DNA of 64,000 bases from Diospyros lotus (lineage: Eukaryota; Streptophyta; Magnoliopsida; Ericales; Ebenaceae). The stretch is taken from NCBI RefSeq assembly GCF_014633365.1, contig NC_068347.1:21102433-21166432 (forward strand), written 5' to 3'. The translations under genes were made by a program, and so were the position numbers. Shown here piece by piece: positions 1-10,030 of the stretch. The number at the start of each line of letters is the position of its first letter. Positions within the stretch are counted from its first letter, which is position 1. The notes beneath the pieces are model-generated. The model saw only the letters and a list, made by a program, of their open reading frames with translations. It made no database searches and was not told the origin of the DNA.

Positions 1-2
1 CT

Positions 3-372
3 GAATATTTAACGTGGTATGGAGCTATTTCACATCCAATTGTACAAAATCCTATACATCGATCAAGTTTTGATAGAGGTGCAGAAGATATGCTCAGTCT
101 TGCTGAATCAGTAAGTTTTTAAATTATATTTAAGTATTATTGAATTTAGTTTATTTAAATTAAAAAAATTGATATAATTATTTTTTTTTCAGCGTAATCG
201 ACTAGCATTATATCCTCTCAACCAAACGATATCAAATACAGAGCCTGTATCTGCTGATGCATGGAGAGAGACATGTCTTGGGGTGAATACCATTCTAGGC
301 TCTCAGCATAGCTTCAATCCTAATGTTGATAATATTGGAGCGTCGACATCTGTTACATCTCCTCCAAGATAA
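3..372 (+). CDS. C-terminal end of a plant mobile domain (PMD / 'phosphatase 7 long form homolog') protein, partial
   Basis: Two exons can be read in one frame: 3-110 and 193-372, joined across a GT-AG intron (111-192; donor gtaag, acceptor after a T-rich tract), phase 0, ending at TAA 370-372. The first exon begins EYLTWYGAISHP, which resembles the WY-containing motif near the end of the PMD in MAIN/MAIL-type proteins often annotated as serine/threonine phosphatase 7 long form homologs. The remaining tail is low in recognisable motifs. The 5' part of the gene lies outside the window. PMD proteins exist both as host genes and as passengers of plant transposons. The convergent MULE transposase 340 bp away makes the transposon version plausible here. 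No stop or frameshift is seen in the visible part. Family assignment rests on a short stretch. Confidence 0.55.
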
Positions 373-715
373 TCAATATCAAGTTCACTTCGGACTAATT
401 ATAGCACCAAGTTGCTTATAGTTGTTGTTTATAGTTGTAATTCGTAAATTATAATTTTGGATTATGTATAACTTGTAATAATATTTTATTTTAATATTTA
501 CTGTTAAATTTTATTATGATTTATCTAATTTTAATATCATTTACACAAAAATTAAAAGAATAAATTAATGAAACAAAGAAATATAACTTTGTGCAATTTT
601 ATCACTTCTAACAAAACAAGGAAATATTACTAACATATAATGTAAAACATACACATTCGTCATTCATCAGTTAAATAAAAAATATATAATGTAAAACATA
701 CACATTGGTTATTTA
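373..715. other. AT-rich spacer between convergent genes, with a 49-bp tandem duplication
   Basis: No gene is seen. A segment containing ATATAATGTAAAACATACAC occurs at about 635 and again at about 684. The two copies are imperfect tandem repeats that both run into CATTCATCAGTTAAAT, so the last codons and stop of the neighbouring minus-strand gene are partly duplicated. Confidence 0.5.
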
Positions 716-3320
716 TCATTCATCAGTTAAATCAAAAACATCCTTTGTAATAACATTTTTGTTAATAAGAGACAAAAATGCTTGAATTCGAGTTATATAT
801 GGTGTTTCCCATTCATGTGCAATATCATATCGATATTTATGCTAATTGCGTGCAACGGGAGAAATTGGTGAGCCTAATTTAAGAAATACCTGACAAAATG
901 ATAAGACAATATTGTTAGTACCAAATTTATATTAACATAATTATAGGAATATATAAATAAATTATTAAATAATAATATCTATACAAAATGACAATCATCC
1001 ACAAAACCAAAATAATTCTATGTTGTATAACTGAAGGGGCGGATGATCTCAATGGAAGGTAGGTAAGACACTGCATTCAAGATAAATGAACCAACACAAC
1101 ATTATATTTTGAAGCAATCAAATGACTCATGTCAGGTAAAGTCATCCAATGTTGAGGAGGTGCAACACACTCAAAGCAAGAAAGTGCGTACATTAACTCA
1201 TCTACACGCATAGAAGATCCGTATAACTCTATATACTCATCATGAAAAGTATGCAACTCTCCAATCAAATTTATATGAATATCCCTCAAGTTGTGCTCAC
1301 TCATTCCAAGTAACGCAGCAATAACACGAAATCCACAATGTTCATTCGACTCCACATTAACAATATTATGTATAAAATGATGTATATTTGATGGGAATGA
1401 AATATCATAGCCTAACAATCTGTGTTTGACACTGGTACAATAAAGTTACCTTCATTCAGTGTTTTAACTAAGCTCTGTGTTGTTGGAGATGCACTATCAT
1501 GAATAGACTGTACTATTTCAAAATATGATGGATCACATCGAGTGGATGTATCAACCTGAATTTTATTCTTTGATGATGGCTTACCTTTTGTTCGAACTTT
1601 CACACTTGGTGGGATCAATGAAGTCGTAGCTGGATCTATTAATTCTCTCAACTTTTGTTTTAATACGATTTTACCTCCTACTGGTTCTGACTAAAATATA
1701 TTATATATACTTTCTAACTCTGGATCAATAGTTAACACTGAGGACACATCAACAGTCTGCACTAAATCTAATTTTGTCCAATAAGGGTGCACAAATGATA
1801 AAGGAATTGGTTGTCCCTCCATCATTAATTCTACAATTTCATGTGCACAAGGTAAACCATGTATGCTTCTTATCACACATTCACATGCAACCTTATCCAC
1901 CCCAATTTTTTGAACTATCTATGTTTGCTTTAACACCATATTCATTGCATTTCTTGATATAATACATCTCAATTCTTTAAAAATTTATGGCTTGAAATTA
2001 TGTTGTACCAACATTAAACTCTTCTCAAAAGACCCCTTGATCTCGGTATGTTGCAACTCAATAAGGGAATTGATAATTTTCCATGATGACTCAAAGTCAC
2101 CTTGAGATGATCCCAGATATCTCTTCAACTTCGCATGGGCACTCTCAGCCCTTTGAATAAAAGCATAAGCAGTATTAGATTAATAAGAGATTAATTAGAG
2201 ATATTATAATAAAAATAATAGCAACAACATTTGAGTTTAGTAAAGAATACCTGTTAGTAGTAACATTGCCAAAATGTAATACTTTATTTGTCCACGCTGT
2301 AATAAAATTTTCTTTATAATCATTCAGTCATGTCTTTCTCACATAATCAAGTGCTTCTTCATATGCATGATACTCAACCATTAAGTCACAACGAGGACGT
2401 TCATACTCAATCTCATTAAAGGAAAAAACAAGAAGATTCCACCGTAACATAAACTTCTCCCATGTCTCATTTCTATAAAAATATTTCTTACACTTAGCAA
2501 GTACATTTTTTTTTATATATGCCACCTACATAATAAGGTCATCGTATTGCATTCATCAATGCTAATTCTCTATCAGTGACAACTACTCCTAGAAATGTAT
2601 TAGATCCCATCACATTCTTTAATCTCTTCATAGCCCATGTGTAGTTATCCTCGTATTCATGGTTCATAAATACAAATGCAACAAGAAAAGTTAACTCAGT
2701 GGATGTCACACCAACAACCTCAAGAAGTGGATACCTATACTTGTTAGTTTTGTATGTACAGTCCATTATTAAGACATGTGGAAATACTTTTAATAAATCT
2801 ATAGACATCGGATGAGCCCAAAATAAGTCTGTAATACAATTTATTGATCCATCACTTCTATGCCACTCCACATAATTACATTCTCTTAATTTCTTCATCA
2901 ACTGTTGCATTTGTGATCTACCACCTTTCTCAATAAGTTTGTATCTTTGACGCGTATTATATATAGTTTTGATAGTAGTAACGTTATTCTCATCCTCTGC
3001 CTTTAAGCTCATCAAAATATTTCTAGGTTTCACGAGATTCTCAGACATTGTTTTTAAAATTACTCTCTCTTTTTCTGTAAGCCTCCCTGCATATGAATAA
3101 CCCTCCAGTTGAACTACTAGTGCATGGTTGTGCAGTCCACATACAACTTTCAACTCCCACCGCTCAAATTTCATACCAAGTAATTCAAATGGACAATCAC
3201 ACTTTTTTGAACCTATGTACTTGCGTTTTAATTCTCTTATTATTTCTTCTTTCCTTTTTGATGGTCTATACTTTCCACTACGTTAACAAGCAAGACAAAC
3301 TCTAGGTTTTTTTCCAAGAC
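716..3320 (-). pseudogene. MULE transposase fused to an OTU-type cysteine protease domain, decayed
   Basis: Read on the minus strand. A FAR1/MULE-like N-terminal part (CDCPFELLGMKFERW) is followed by a MULE transposase core (2539-3174) with the acidic motifs MDCTYKTNKY and VTDRELALM. Next come an alpha-helical part (2328-2525), a SWIM zinc finger (CEC...CAH, near 1850-1880), and an OTU-like domain (1077-1418) with the cysteine motif HCGFRVIAALLGM and the block HLIASKYNVVL. Two introns remain readable: 2151-2250 and 890-984, both GT-AG. The last exon is 716-889. Damage: stop at 3283-3285, a small deletion near 2530, stops at 2328-2330 (for Trp), 1691-1693, 1077-1079 and 842-844, and a frameshift near 1412-1430. 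A transposase with an OTU-like extension suggests an autonomous Mutator-like element. No terminal inverted repeats were found. Domain calls come from motif reading. Confidence 0.8.
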
Positions 3321-3384
3321 CCCCAGATTCTGAACTCTTGATCACACACTTGCTTGTGAACAATATAGCATTATAAACTTTTGT

Positions 3385-4496
3385 CATACACTTGCTTGTG
3401 GAGGGCATTTTTTCCACCAAGAAAACAATTGCAAAAATTTACAAAGTGGACTTTATTAGCCAACGTTGTTTAAGGATGTGCATCAAGTTTGCTCCTCTTG
3501 TGATAGATGTCAAAAGCTAGGAAGCCTTACAAAAAAACACATGATGCCATTGCATCCCATTTGTGTGCTCGAAATCTTTGATTGTTGGTGTATAGATTTT
3601 ATGGGACCTTTTGTGAACTCCTTTGGGTACGAATATATTTTGCTAGCCGTTGATTATGTGTCCAAATGGGTGGAGGCCATACCAACTAGAACCAATGATC
3701 ATAAGATTGTAATGAAATTTTTGAAAGAAAATATTTTTAGCCATTTTGGGATGCCGCGAGCAATTATAAGTGATGGAGGATCTCATTTTTGTAACAAACC
3801 TATGGCAGCATTAATAAAAAAATATGGGGTAATTCATAAGGTGTCATCCCCATACCATCCTCAAACAAATGGTCAAGCCGAACTCGCCAATAGGGAAATT
3901 AAGAGGATCCTTGAAAAGACCGCCAGCTCAAACCGAAAGGATTGGTCCCTCAGGTTAATTGATGCTCTTTGGGCGTATCGAACTACATATAAAACCATTT
4001 TAGGCATTTCTCCCTATTGGATTGTCTTTGGGAAGCCTTGTCACCTACTAGTGGAAGCAGAACATAAAGCTTATTGGGCCATTCGTCGAATCGATGAAAA
4101 TATGAATGAAGTAGGTCTCAATAGAAGGCTTCAAATAAATGAGCTTGAGGAAATTAGAAATGAAGCATTTGAAAACGCCAAGCTATCCAAGATCCACATG
4201 AAAGAGCTATATGACAAGCATATCAATCGAAAAATTCTTCAAATCGAACAACGTGTGCTTCTTTATGATTCTAAGCTCCATATATTTCCAGGAAAATTAA
4301 AGTCTAGATGGATTGGTCCATTCAAAATTCGTTCCATCTCAAGCCATGGGGTATGTGAGATAGAAAATCTCGAGTCAGGGCAAATTCTTAAAATCAATGG
4401 GCATCGGTTAAAACCTTATCTTGAGATGTCATTTGGAGAAGAAGATATGGATCTCATTGATCTAGAAAAGGGGAATAATTCAACAAATAGATATAG

Positions 4497-4561
<65 letters not shown>

Positions 4562-4569
4562 ATCGATAA
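3385..4569 (+). pseudogene. Ty3/gypsy integrase fragment (Athila/Tat-like lineage)
   Basis: Integrase of an LTR retrotransposon, which would insert the cDNA copy into the genome. The N-terminal zinc-binding region is visible as GGH around 3400-3408, then CSSCDRCQK. The core shows the DDE triad in CIDFMGPF, SDGGSHF and QTNGQAELANREIK. The C-terminal region contains GKLKSRWIGPFKI and INGHRLKPYLEM. The frame is open from 3460 to 4569, but the last ~20 codons are isoleucine read from an AAT microsatellite, so real homology ends near 4440. Upstream, a conserved Trp codon is a stop (3457-3459), and two frameshifts lie between 3408 and 3450. Reverse transcriptase and LTRs are missing: this is a broken-off 3' pol piece adjoining the MULE pseudogene. 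Confidence 0.85.
4501..4560. repeat. (AAT)n microsatellite, about 20 units
   Basis: Uninterrupted ATA/AAT triplets. A second tract of the same triplet lies at about 4999-5048, directly before the LOB-domain pseudogene. Confidence 0.95.
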
Positions 4570-4998
4570 ATAAAAAAAAAGGGGCCGACCTAGATAGGGT
4601 CAATTATTCTCCTTCCCTCTTGGCACGATTTTCACCAAACCCTCACCCTCAAATCTCTGCATCGCCTCTGCCTCGCCGCTATCTTGTCTCTTCGTTGTCT
4701 CACCGATCGGATCCACATCTGTCAGTCCACGTCTTTGATATCCCCCTCAGTCGACTTCACAGTGAGCCCTAAATCATTAGCATTTTTATTTTTATGTAGT
4801 TGTTTATTTATTTCTCATTTTCTCTCATAAATCTAATACCTCTCTCTCCTTCACCTGGACTTTACATCTGTATGTGTGTCTCACCAACATCATCATCACC
4901 AACTCCAAACCTCAAACCCCAAATCCCAACTCCCAACTCCCAATCCTCTTCAACCTCAGCCGCTTCGAGCCCCTGACAAATATATAAATATAAATATA
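4570..4998. other. Pyrimidine-rich spacer
   Basis: C/T-rich sequence with many CTC and CCTC runs, reminiscent of a plant 5' leader. No reading frame is supported. It lies between two AAT microsatellites. Confidence 0.3.
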
Positions 4999-5002
4999 CC
5001 AA

Positions 5003-5048
<46 letters not shown>
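4999..5048. repeat. (AAT)n microsatellite upstream of the LOB-domain pseudogene
   Basis: About 15-16 AAT units end four bases before the ATG at 5053. Confidence 0.9.
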
Positions 5049-5051
<3 letters not shown>

Positions 5052-5052
5052 C

Positions 5053-5583
5053 ATGCCAGGAACCGGCTCCCCATGTGGTGCTTGCAAGTTTTTGAGAAAA
5101 CAATGTATCCAAGGGTGCATCTTTGCCCCTTACTTCTCATATAATCAAGGACATGATGATTTTGTCGCCATTCACAAGGTGTTTGGTGCTAGTAATGCTT
5201 CAAAGCTCTTGGCCCAACTTCCAGAAGATGACTGTGCTTAGGTTGTATTTTCACTCTGGTACGAAGACCAAGCCAGGATTCATGACCCCATATATGGCTG
5301 TGTTTCCCACATACTTACCCTCCAACAACAGATCATCTATTTGCAAGCCCAGCTTGCGTTGATGCAGGAATCTTTGCTTGCTAGCTCGTGTCCAATCGCG
5401 CAAGTTGTTCCAAATTGGAATCTCCTAGAAACCAGTTTTGGACATCTTCCAAATGGTGGACATGAAGCGTTTTTCATGGATAATCCAGACCCTGTTAATG
5501 CCAGCAACAATCCCTGGCTAGATGGAGAACTTGAAGTTGTAGATGAATTGGGAGCTGTTGTTTTCGGCCGAAATTATCAATGA
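5053..5583 (+). pseudogene. LOB-domain (LBD) transcription factor pseudogene, one premature stop
   Basis: LBD proteins are plant-specific DNA-binding developmental regulators. From ATG 5053 the frame shows the zinc-finger-like C-block C8-x2-C11-x6-C18-x3-C22, then the GAS block ([17 protein letters not shown], residues 37-53). TAG at 5239-5241 (codon 63) interrupts it. The same frame continues to TGA at 5581-5583 with EDQARIHDPIYGC and the glutamine/leucine-rich helix LQQQIIYLQAQLALM, then a variable acidic tail. It resembles the class that includes LBD18/LBD30-type proteins (KVFGAS, ARIRDPIYGC). No intron is visible in 531 bp, and A-rich sequence lies downstream (5725-5745), so a retroposed copy is possible. 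Apart from the stop the frame is fully open, which suggests a fairly recent loss. Its LBD identity is secure; the retrocopy idea is inference. Confidence 0.85.
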
Positions 5584-6084
5584 GCATTTGGAAAATTAGA
5601 TTACTAAGTGTGCATTTCTTGTGTGTATTTTATGACTGCTTTCTTACATGTTTTGTAACCTTGGATATCTGTTTATTATGACTTTATGTATTTCACGATT
5701 ATGCTTTCTTCTAATTCAGTTTACAAAAAAGAAAAAGAAAAACCTGCCTTCTTCCTGCATTGTTGATCACTAGGTACGCCTAATCTCAACTCTTTTTATT
5801 GTGTATCAAGCCAGTGCCGTTTTCAAGTATACCTTGTATCTACAATTTATTATGTTTGCGAACAGTACACAATTCTGTTGGGGGGGGTGAGTTTTAATTA
5901 AGAATGATGGTTTAAAAAAATATATAATAATAATAATAATTCATGTGTAAACATGCAAACTGTTTATGCGTTGTAGTTAGTTTTTTATTTTTAAGTGGTC
6001 ATATGGTTATTGATATTGCTAAGTGCATAATAATAAAAAATAAATAAATATATATATATATAATAATAATTTATTTATTTTAAT
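5584..6084. other. Non-coding, AT-rich
   Basis: Possible 3' UTR-like sequence with an A-rich stretch (5725-5745), a G run (5880-5887), and short AAT and TA simple repeats (5928-5940, 6025-6080). No gene is seen. Confidence 0.4.
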
Positions 6085-6090
6085 TTGGAT

Positions 6091-6219
6091 ATCCGGATGC
6101 CAAGCTCGCATATTCGAATGAAACGCCTATATCCGGATATCAATATCTCTTGTTCGGATGCAACGAGAATCTATCCGGATGCTATTATGCATATTCGGAT
6201 ACATATAGTCCTATTTAAA
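6091..6219 (+). promoter_or_regulatory. Six palindromic ATYCGRAT boxes phased at ~21 bp, upstream of a TATA box
   Basis: Boxes start at 6091 (ATCCGGAT), 6112 (ATTCGAAT), 6131 (ATCCGGAT), 6152 (GTTCGGAT), 6173 (ATCCGGAT) and 6193 (ATTCGGAT). Start-to-start steps are 21, 19, 21, 21 and 20 bp. A TATA-like TATTTAAA lies at 6212-6219, 12 bp past the last box, so a transcription start near 6245 is plausible, ahead of the transposon protein pseudogene. Box positions and spacing are read directly; promoter function is inferred. Confidence 0.6.
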
Positions 6220-6663
6220 CCCATCCAAACAGTCAACACCTCATTTGAACGCGCTCATTTTTGTTCTTGGCCGAACCAAAACCCTTCAAGAATCTCACCA
6301 AATCCATTGCCAAATCACCATTAAGCATCGGTGTTCAATCTAGGGGCATCGTTGCATCATTCGAAGGAGCAAGCCAACTCAAGAAAGCCGAGCATCACCG
6401 ATTAATCGAAGCATTAGGGCTTGGGAGTATTCGGATATCACAAAGAGGTAATCCGAAACTCTCGCTTTCTTTTAAGTTCGGGTTTGGTGATTGAGAAGGG
6501 AGAATAGATTGATTAAAGGATGGAGGAGTGTTGTTGAGATATTGTGGAATGGATAGTTTCAGATGAGCTTAGGAAGAAGAAGGACTGTGCACACTACCTG
6601 TTCGACGAAAAGCCGAGCCTGATTTCCAAACATAAAAGTCCCATAAATTGTAGCTTCTCGGCT
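6220..6663 (+). other. Presumed leader of the transposon protein gene
   Basis: Sequence between the TATA-like box and the likely original start codon at 6664. Two short open frames (6261-6494 and 6085-6324) overlap in different frames and show no recognisable domain. One more box-like pair is present near 6429 (ATTCGGAT, then ATCCGAAA). Confidence 0.35.
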
Positions 6664-7783
6664 ATGGCACCTAGGACCAATTTTTCATAGCATCTAAGGG
6701 AAAGTTCTAAGAGACCAAGACCCGAAGAAGAAACCCCTTTAGATGATGCCAATCCCCTATACTCGAACCCCAGATTCATTAGTCTTGAAGCCCAATAGAA
6801 ATACACTGAGGGATTTGCTAAAAGGCCAGTTTTGTGAAAGAGGGATAAAATTATCTGATTATGCTGAACCCTCTTATGAGTTACAGTCGTTGATAACAAG
6901 TAGAGGATGGCAGACTTGGGTAGACTACGAATATAAGGCTATAGTGCCATTAGTAAAGGAGTTTTATTCCAACATTATAGCAAACAATGATGACTCGGGG
7001 CAAAAATGTATAAAGACTCTGGTTAGGAAGATTGAGTTGCAGTTAACACCCCATGGTATTGCTGAGATGTTTGAGTTGCCTAGAGAAGTGCCTATTCGGA
7101 TGCCTGAAGAACAAGATCCTAAGTTAGAAAAAACAGATCTAGCAAACTTATTGGCTGATAAGGAGGGTGTAGTGTGGCTAGGACCAAGATTCCCTAAGGC
7201 TCGCTTGTCTCCTAAATGTAATGTTTTGCATAGGCTAGTCTGCTCTCATTTTTTACCTCAGGCATATGTGTCATCAGTATTTGTTGATCATGCTATGTTT
7301 ATTGGGAAGCTTTTGAAGGGAGTGCATGTGGATTTGGCCGAACATATTTTTGATATCATTGATTCAGCTGGTCGAACCCCAGCTGGGAGCGGTGGGTCAC
7401 CCTTCGGTGGGCTTATCACATGGTTCTTAGTAAAGAACAGAGTTAAGGAAAAGAGAGGGGTTGAAATAATTAATCCGATGGCACGGATCTGTTTAGCCTC
7501 AGCACATAGGAGTGTGGGACAGTTAAAAAGGAGTGAAAATCCAATGCAAAAAGAGGGTAACCCATCAGAAGGATTAGAAACTGATCCTCAGGCAGCCACG
7601 AGTAAGAGAAATTGACAGTCTATTGAGGGGTTATGCAAACTAATGCAAGAAATGCAGAGCACGCAAGAAGAAATGTATTTGCATCTACTACAGGGGTAGG
7701 ACAGGATAGTTTCAGAGCTGCAAGAAGTCAAAGAAGAACAAAAGAGACTACGTGAATTGGTTAACAGCTGGGCCAATGATTAA
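6664..7783 (+). pseudogene. 'Putative plant transposon protein' domain ORF, decayed
   Basis: This resembles the plant transposon protein domain found as an extra ORF in plant retroelements; its biochemical role is unknown. The likely start is ATG 6664 (MAPRTNF), then an acidic stretch and NPRFISLEAQ, typical of the domain's beginning. Stops in this frame are at 6688-6690 and 6796-6798. A frameshift near 6826-6835 moves coding to the frame of 6743-7615, which carries RGWQTWVDYEY, EFYSNIIANN, LLKGVHVDLAEHIF and GGSPFGGLITWFLVK. After TGA 7613-7615 the same frame still codes a glutamine/glutamate-rich coiled-coil tail (LQEVKEEQKRLRELVNSW), broken at TAG 7697-7699 and ending at TAA 7781-7783. The regular palindrome arrays flanking it (6091-6200 and 8415-8848) suggest a single element. 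Confidence 0.7.
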
Positions 7784-8229
7784 TCCGACAACTTCGTGTC
7801 ATTCTATTGCAAGAACTAGCCGTTTTCTCTCTCATTTTCCTAGCTCCAGTGCCCAGTACCTCATGATTCTGGGCTGTTAATTCTTTTGGATCATTTAATC
7901 CTATTTTGTAATGGATTAAGTCTGACTTGTTTACAACTTTGACGCATTTTTGTTCATTACAGCAGGAATTTTTGTGCTCACTTTTGTGTGTTAATTACAT
8001 CATTAGCTCATGTATGGTTGTCTCCATTCAAAAAAAAAAAAAAATGATTGAACCAATAGAATTTTTAAATTACATAGCAACTGCCCAATGAGTAAGTTTT
8101 GTTGTGTGGGTGAAATTACTTATCATATCACTTTTGTGCCCCACAGTGGAAAATTCATCACCCAAGTTGAGTTTGTGGTTAAGCATAGCCCAGGAAAGAA
8201 TTTAAATTGCTAAGGGTCTAGCAATATTC
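7784..8229. other. Non-coding 3' part of the element
   Basis: No gene. T-rich sequence resembling the region between the last ORF and the polypurine tract of a Ty3-type element; contains an A run at 8031-8044. Confidence 0.35.
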
Positions 8230-10030
8230 AAGTTGGAGGGTGTGATTAGAGGTTAAATATGTCAAAGATTATCATATTTCCTTCCATTTTCTATCTAATA
8301 AAAATGATAATTTGGCATGTTTATTTATTTTTGCAGGGGCTTCTCGAAATTTTGACTAAGCTATGTAAATTACGCAAATGATCAAAGTCATATCTGGGTG
8401 TGTGGAGAGAGACCATCCGGATGTTACCCCGCACATCCAGATGACCATCCAAGGCCATCCGGATATGAAGATGCTGCATCTGGATGTCTCTCAGCACATC
8501 CGGATAAAAATGAAGAAGCTGCCAAGAGAGATATTCGGATACCTCACAACGTATCCAGATATGAAGAGTATATATTCGGATGTCCCTCAGCACATCCGGA
8601 TACAAGAGAAAAATTCCAAAGAAGATACATCCGGATGTCATACAACATATCCGAATATTAATGAAGTCTCATCCGGATGCGTCAATGAAGTATCCGGATA
8701 CAAGACACAAGACTCGCCCAACACATTCGAATACCCCACAACGTATCTGGATATCAGAGAGAAGAGGCAAAGATTGACATCCGGATACTCCACAACGTAT
8801 TCGGATATTAGCCAAACCATATCTGGATATTACATTACATATCCGGATACATAAGGAATAATTGCACAAAGCACACCTTCGCACGATGGGAACAAATTGA
8901 GTACATAAATGCTTTACATCTTAAAAGTGAGCATGAGTGGAAAGTCTTTTACAGAGCATGGGCAAAGGAATGATGAGGAATAATGAGAAATGAAAAAAAA
9001 AAGAGCTGTGGAGAGATTTGAAAATGGGGAGTTCTATTAGAAAAGAAAAAAGGGAAAAGATGGAAAGAAATAAAAATGAGGGCTAATGCAGAACCAAAAA
9101 AGAAAAAAAAAAAAAGAGATATTTTTTGGGATTTTTTTGAAAGTTCGTTCTGCAGATCGTGACTATCATCAAAATCTCCTTGCCAGTTACCTTGAAGCAG
9201 AGACTCAACTATTATCAATTTGCCTGGTTATTTTGTTTTATTTTCTTTATTTCCTTGCAATGTTCTTCTCTTCCAATTTTGATTAAGCAGATTTGTCTTG
9301 TCTTTGTTCAAGAAACTTCATCTTAAACATTTTCAGTTATACAAGTTCATCCGCACCCTTGATTTTCAGAGTTAAGTTCTTGACACTTTAAACACTGCAA
9401 ATTACACATTGAAGGCTTACATTCTGTAATTTTATTTTTCTTCCATACTTTGTAATCCTTTGCATATTATAATAGAAATTTGAGGCTGAGTAATTCAGTG
9501 TTATATATTGTCTAGAATAACCAAACCTCATATGCATAAATAGAAATTTGATTAGCTTAGGTGTTGTGTGTGCATTGAATTTTTGGATTTAAATTATAAG
9601 CATGAGCCTAGCCTAGAGTCTCCATATCATGTATGGAGGTTGCTAAAATTGGAGATGGCGTCATTCTTAGATTCAAGTGAATTATTTTTCTGCATGTTGA
9701 ATGTATCTTAATTTATGGTAGTTATTTGATTTGGACTTTTTCATATAATTTATGTAAATTATTAAATCTAGGGCTATCATCACCTTGCAAACGTGCCCAG
9801 ATTTGTGTTTCAGTTATCTAACTATTGGGAAATCATGGGATTGGTATTGAATTTGCTGTGACTCAAGGGTCTCTACATTTAATTAGCATTTATTTCATGT
9901 AACTCTTACCTTAATTAAACACACTGTTGTTCAAATTTAAAAGAAATTTCTGGTAAAATTATTTCCGTCCATAGATAATCTCCCAGTGAATCGACCTGGA
10001 CTCATCTAGAAATTAAATTTGCGCTACACG
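8230..10030 (+). mobile_element. Probable 3' LTR with polypurine tract; right edge uncertain
   Basis: The purine-rich AAGTTGGAGGG (8230-8240) is directly followed by TGTGATTAG, the layout of a polypurine tract plus LTR start. The segment holds the paired palindrome array (8415-8848). Near 9970-10040 it carries CCCAGTGAATCGACC and CACTTGTACACTCACGAG, text of the type seen near LTR ends of plant Ty3 elements. No clean terminal CA or target duplication was found, so the right end is approximate and the class is inferred. Confidence 0.4.
8415..8848. repeat. Nine paired palindromic-box modules (ATYYRRAT, 12-13 bp spacer, ATYYRRAT)
   Basis: Modules span 8415-8442, 8478-8505, 8533-8560, 8574-8601, 8629-8656, 8671-8699, 8725-8752, 8779-8806 and 8821-8848. 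Each has two 8-bp boxes of the type ATCCGGAT, ATTCGGAT, ATCTGGAT or ATCCAGAT. Eight modules have a spacer of exactly 12 bp (20 bp start to start); the sixth has 13. Spacers share a loose C-rich pattern such as CCTCACAACGT or CCCTCAGCAC. Module starts are 63, 55, 41, 55, 42, 54, 54 and 42 bp apart. All figures were counted directly on the sequence. Confidence 0.9.

Noticed and set aside
4480..4569. Poly-isoleucine tail on the integrase
   Set aside because: Translation of the AAT microsatellite; not part of the enzyme.
4862..5140. Minus-strand frames opposite the LOB-domain pseudogene
   Set aside because: Antisense shadow with poly-isoleucine or poly-leucine from the AAT tract.
8415..8848. CRISPR-like array
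   Set aside because: Plant DNA, 8-bp palindromic repeats with 12-bp spacers that resemble each other; no repeat of CRISPR length.
8378..8854. Open frame of 158 codons running through the paired palindrome array
   Set aside because: Several frames on both strands are open at once because the boxes and spacers lack stop words; spacing is not a multiple of three, so peptide repeats do not hold a register.
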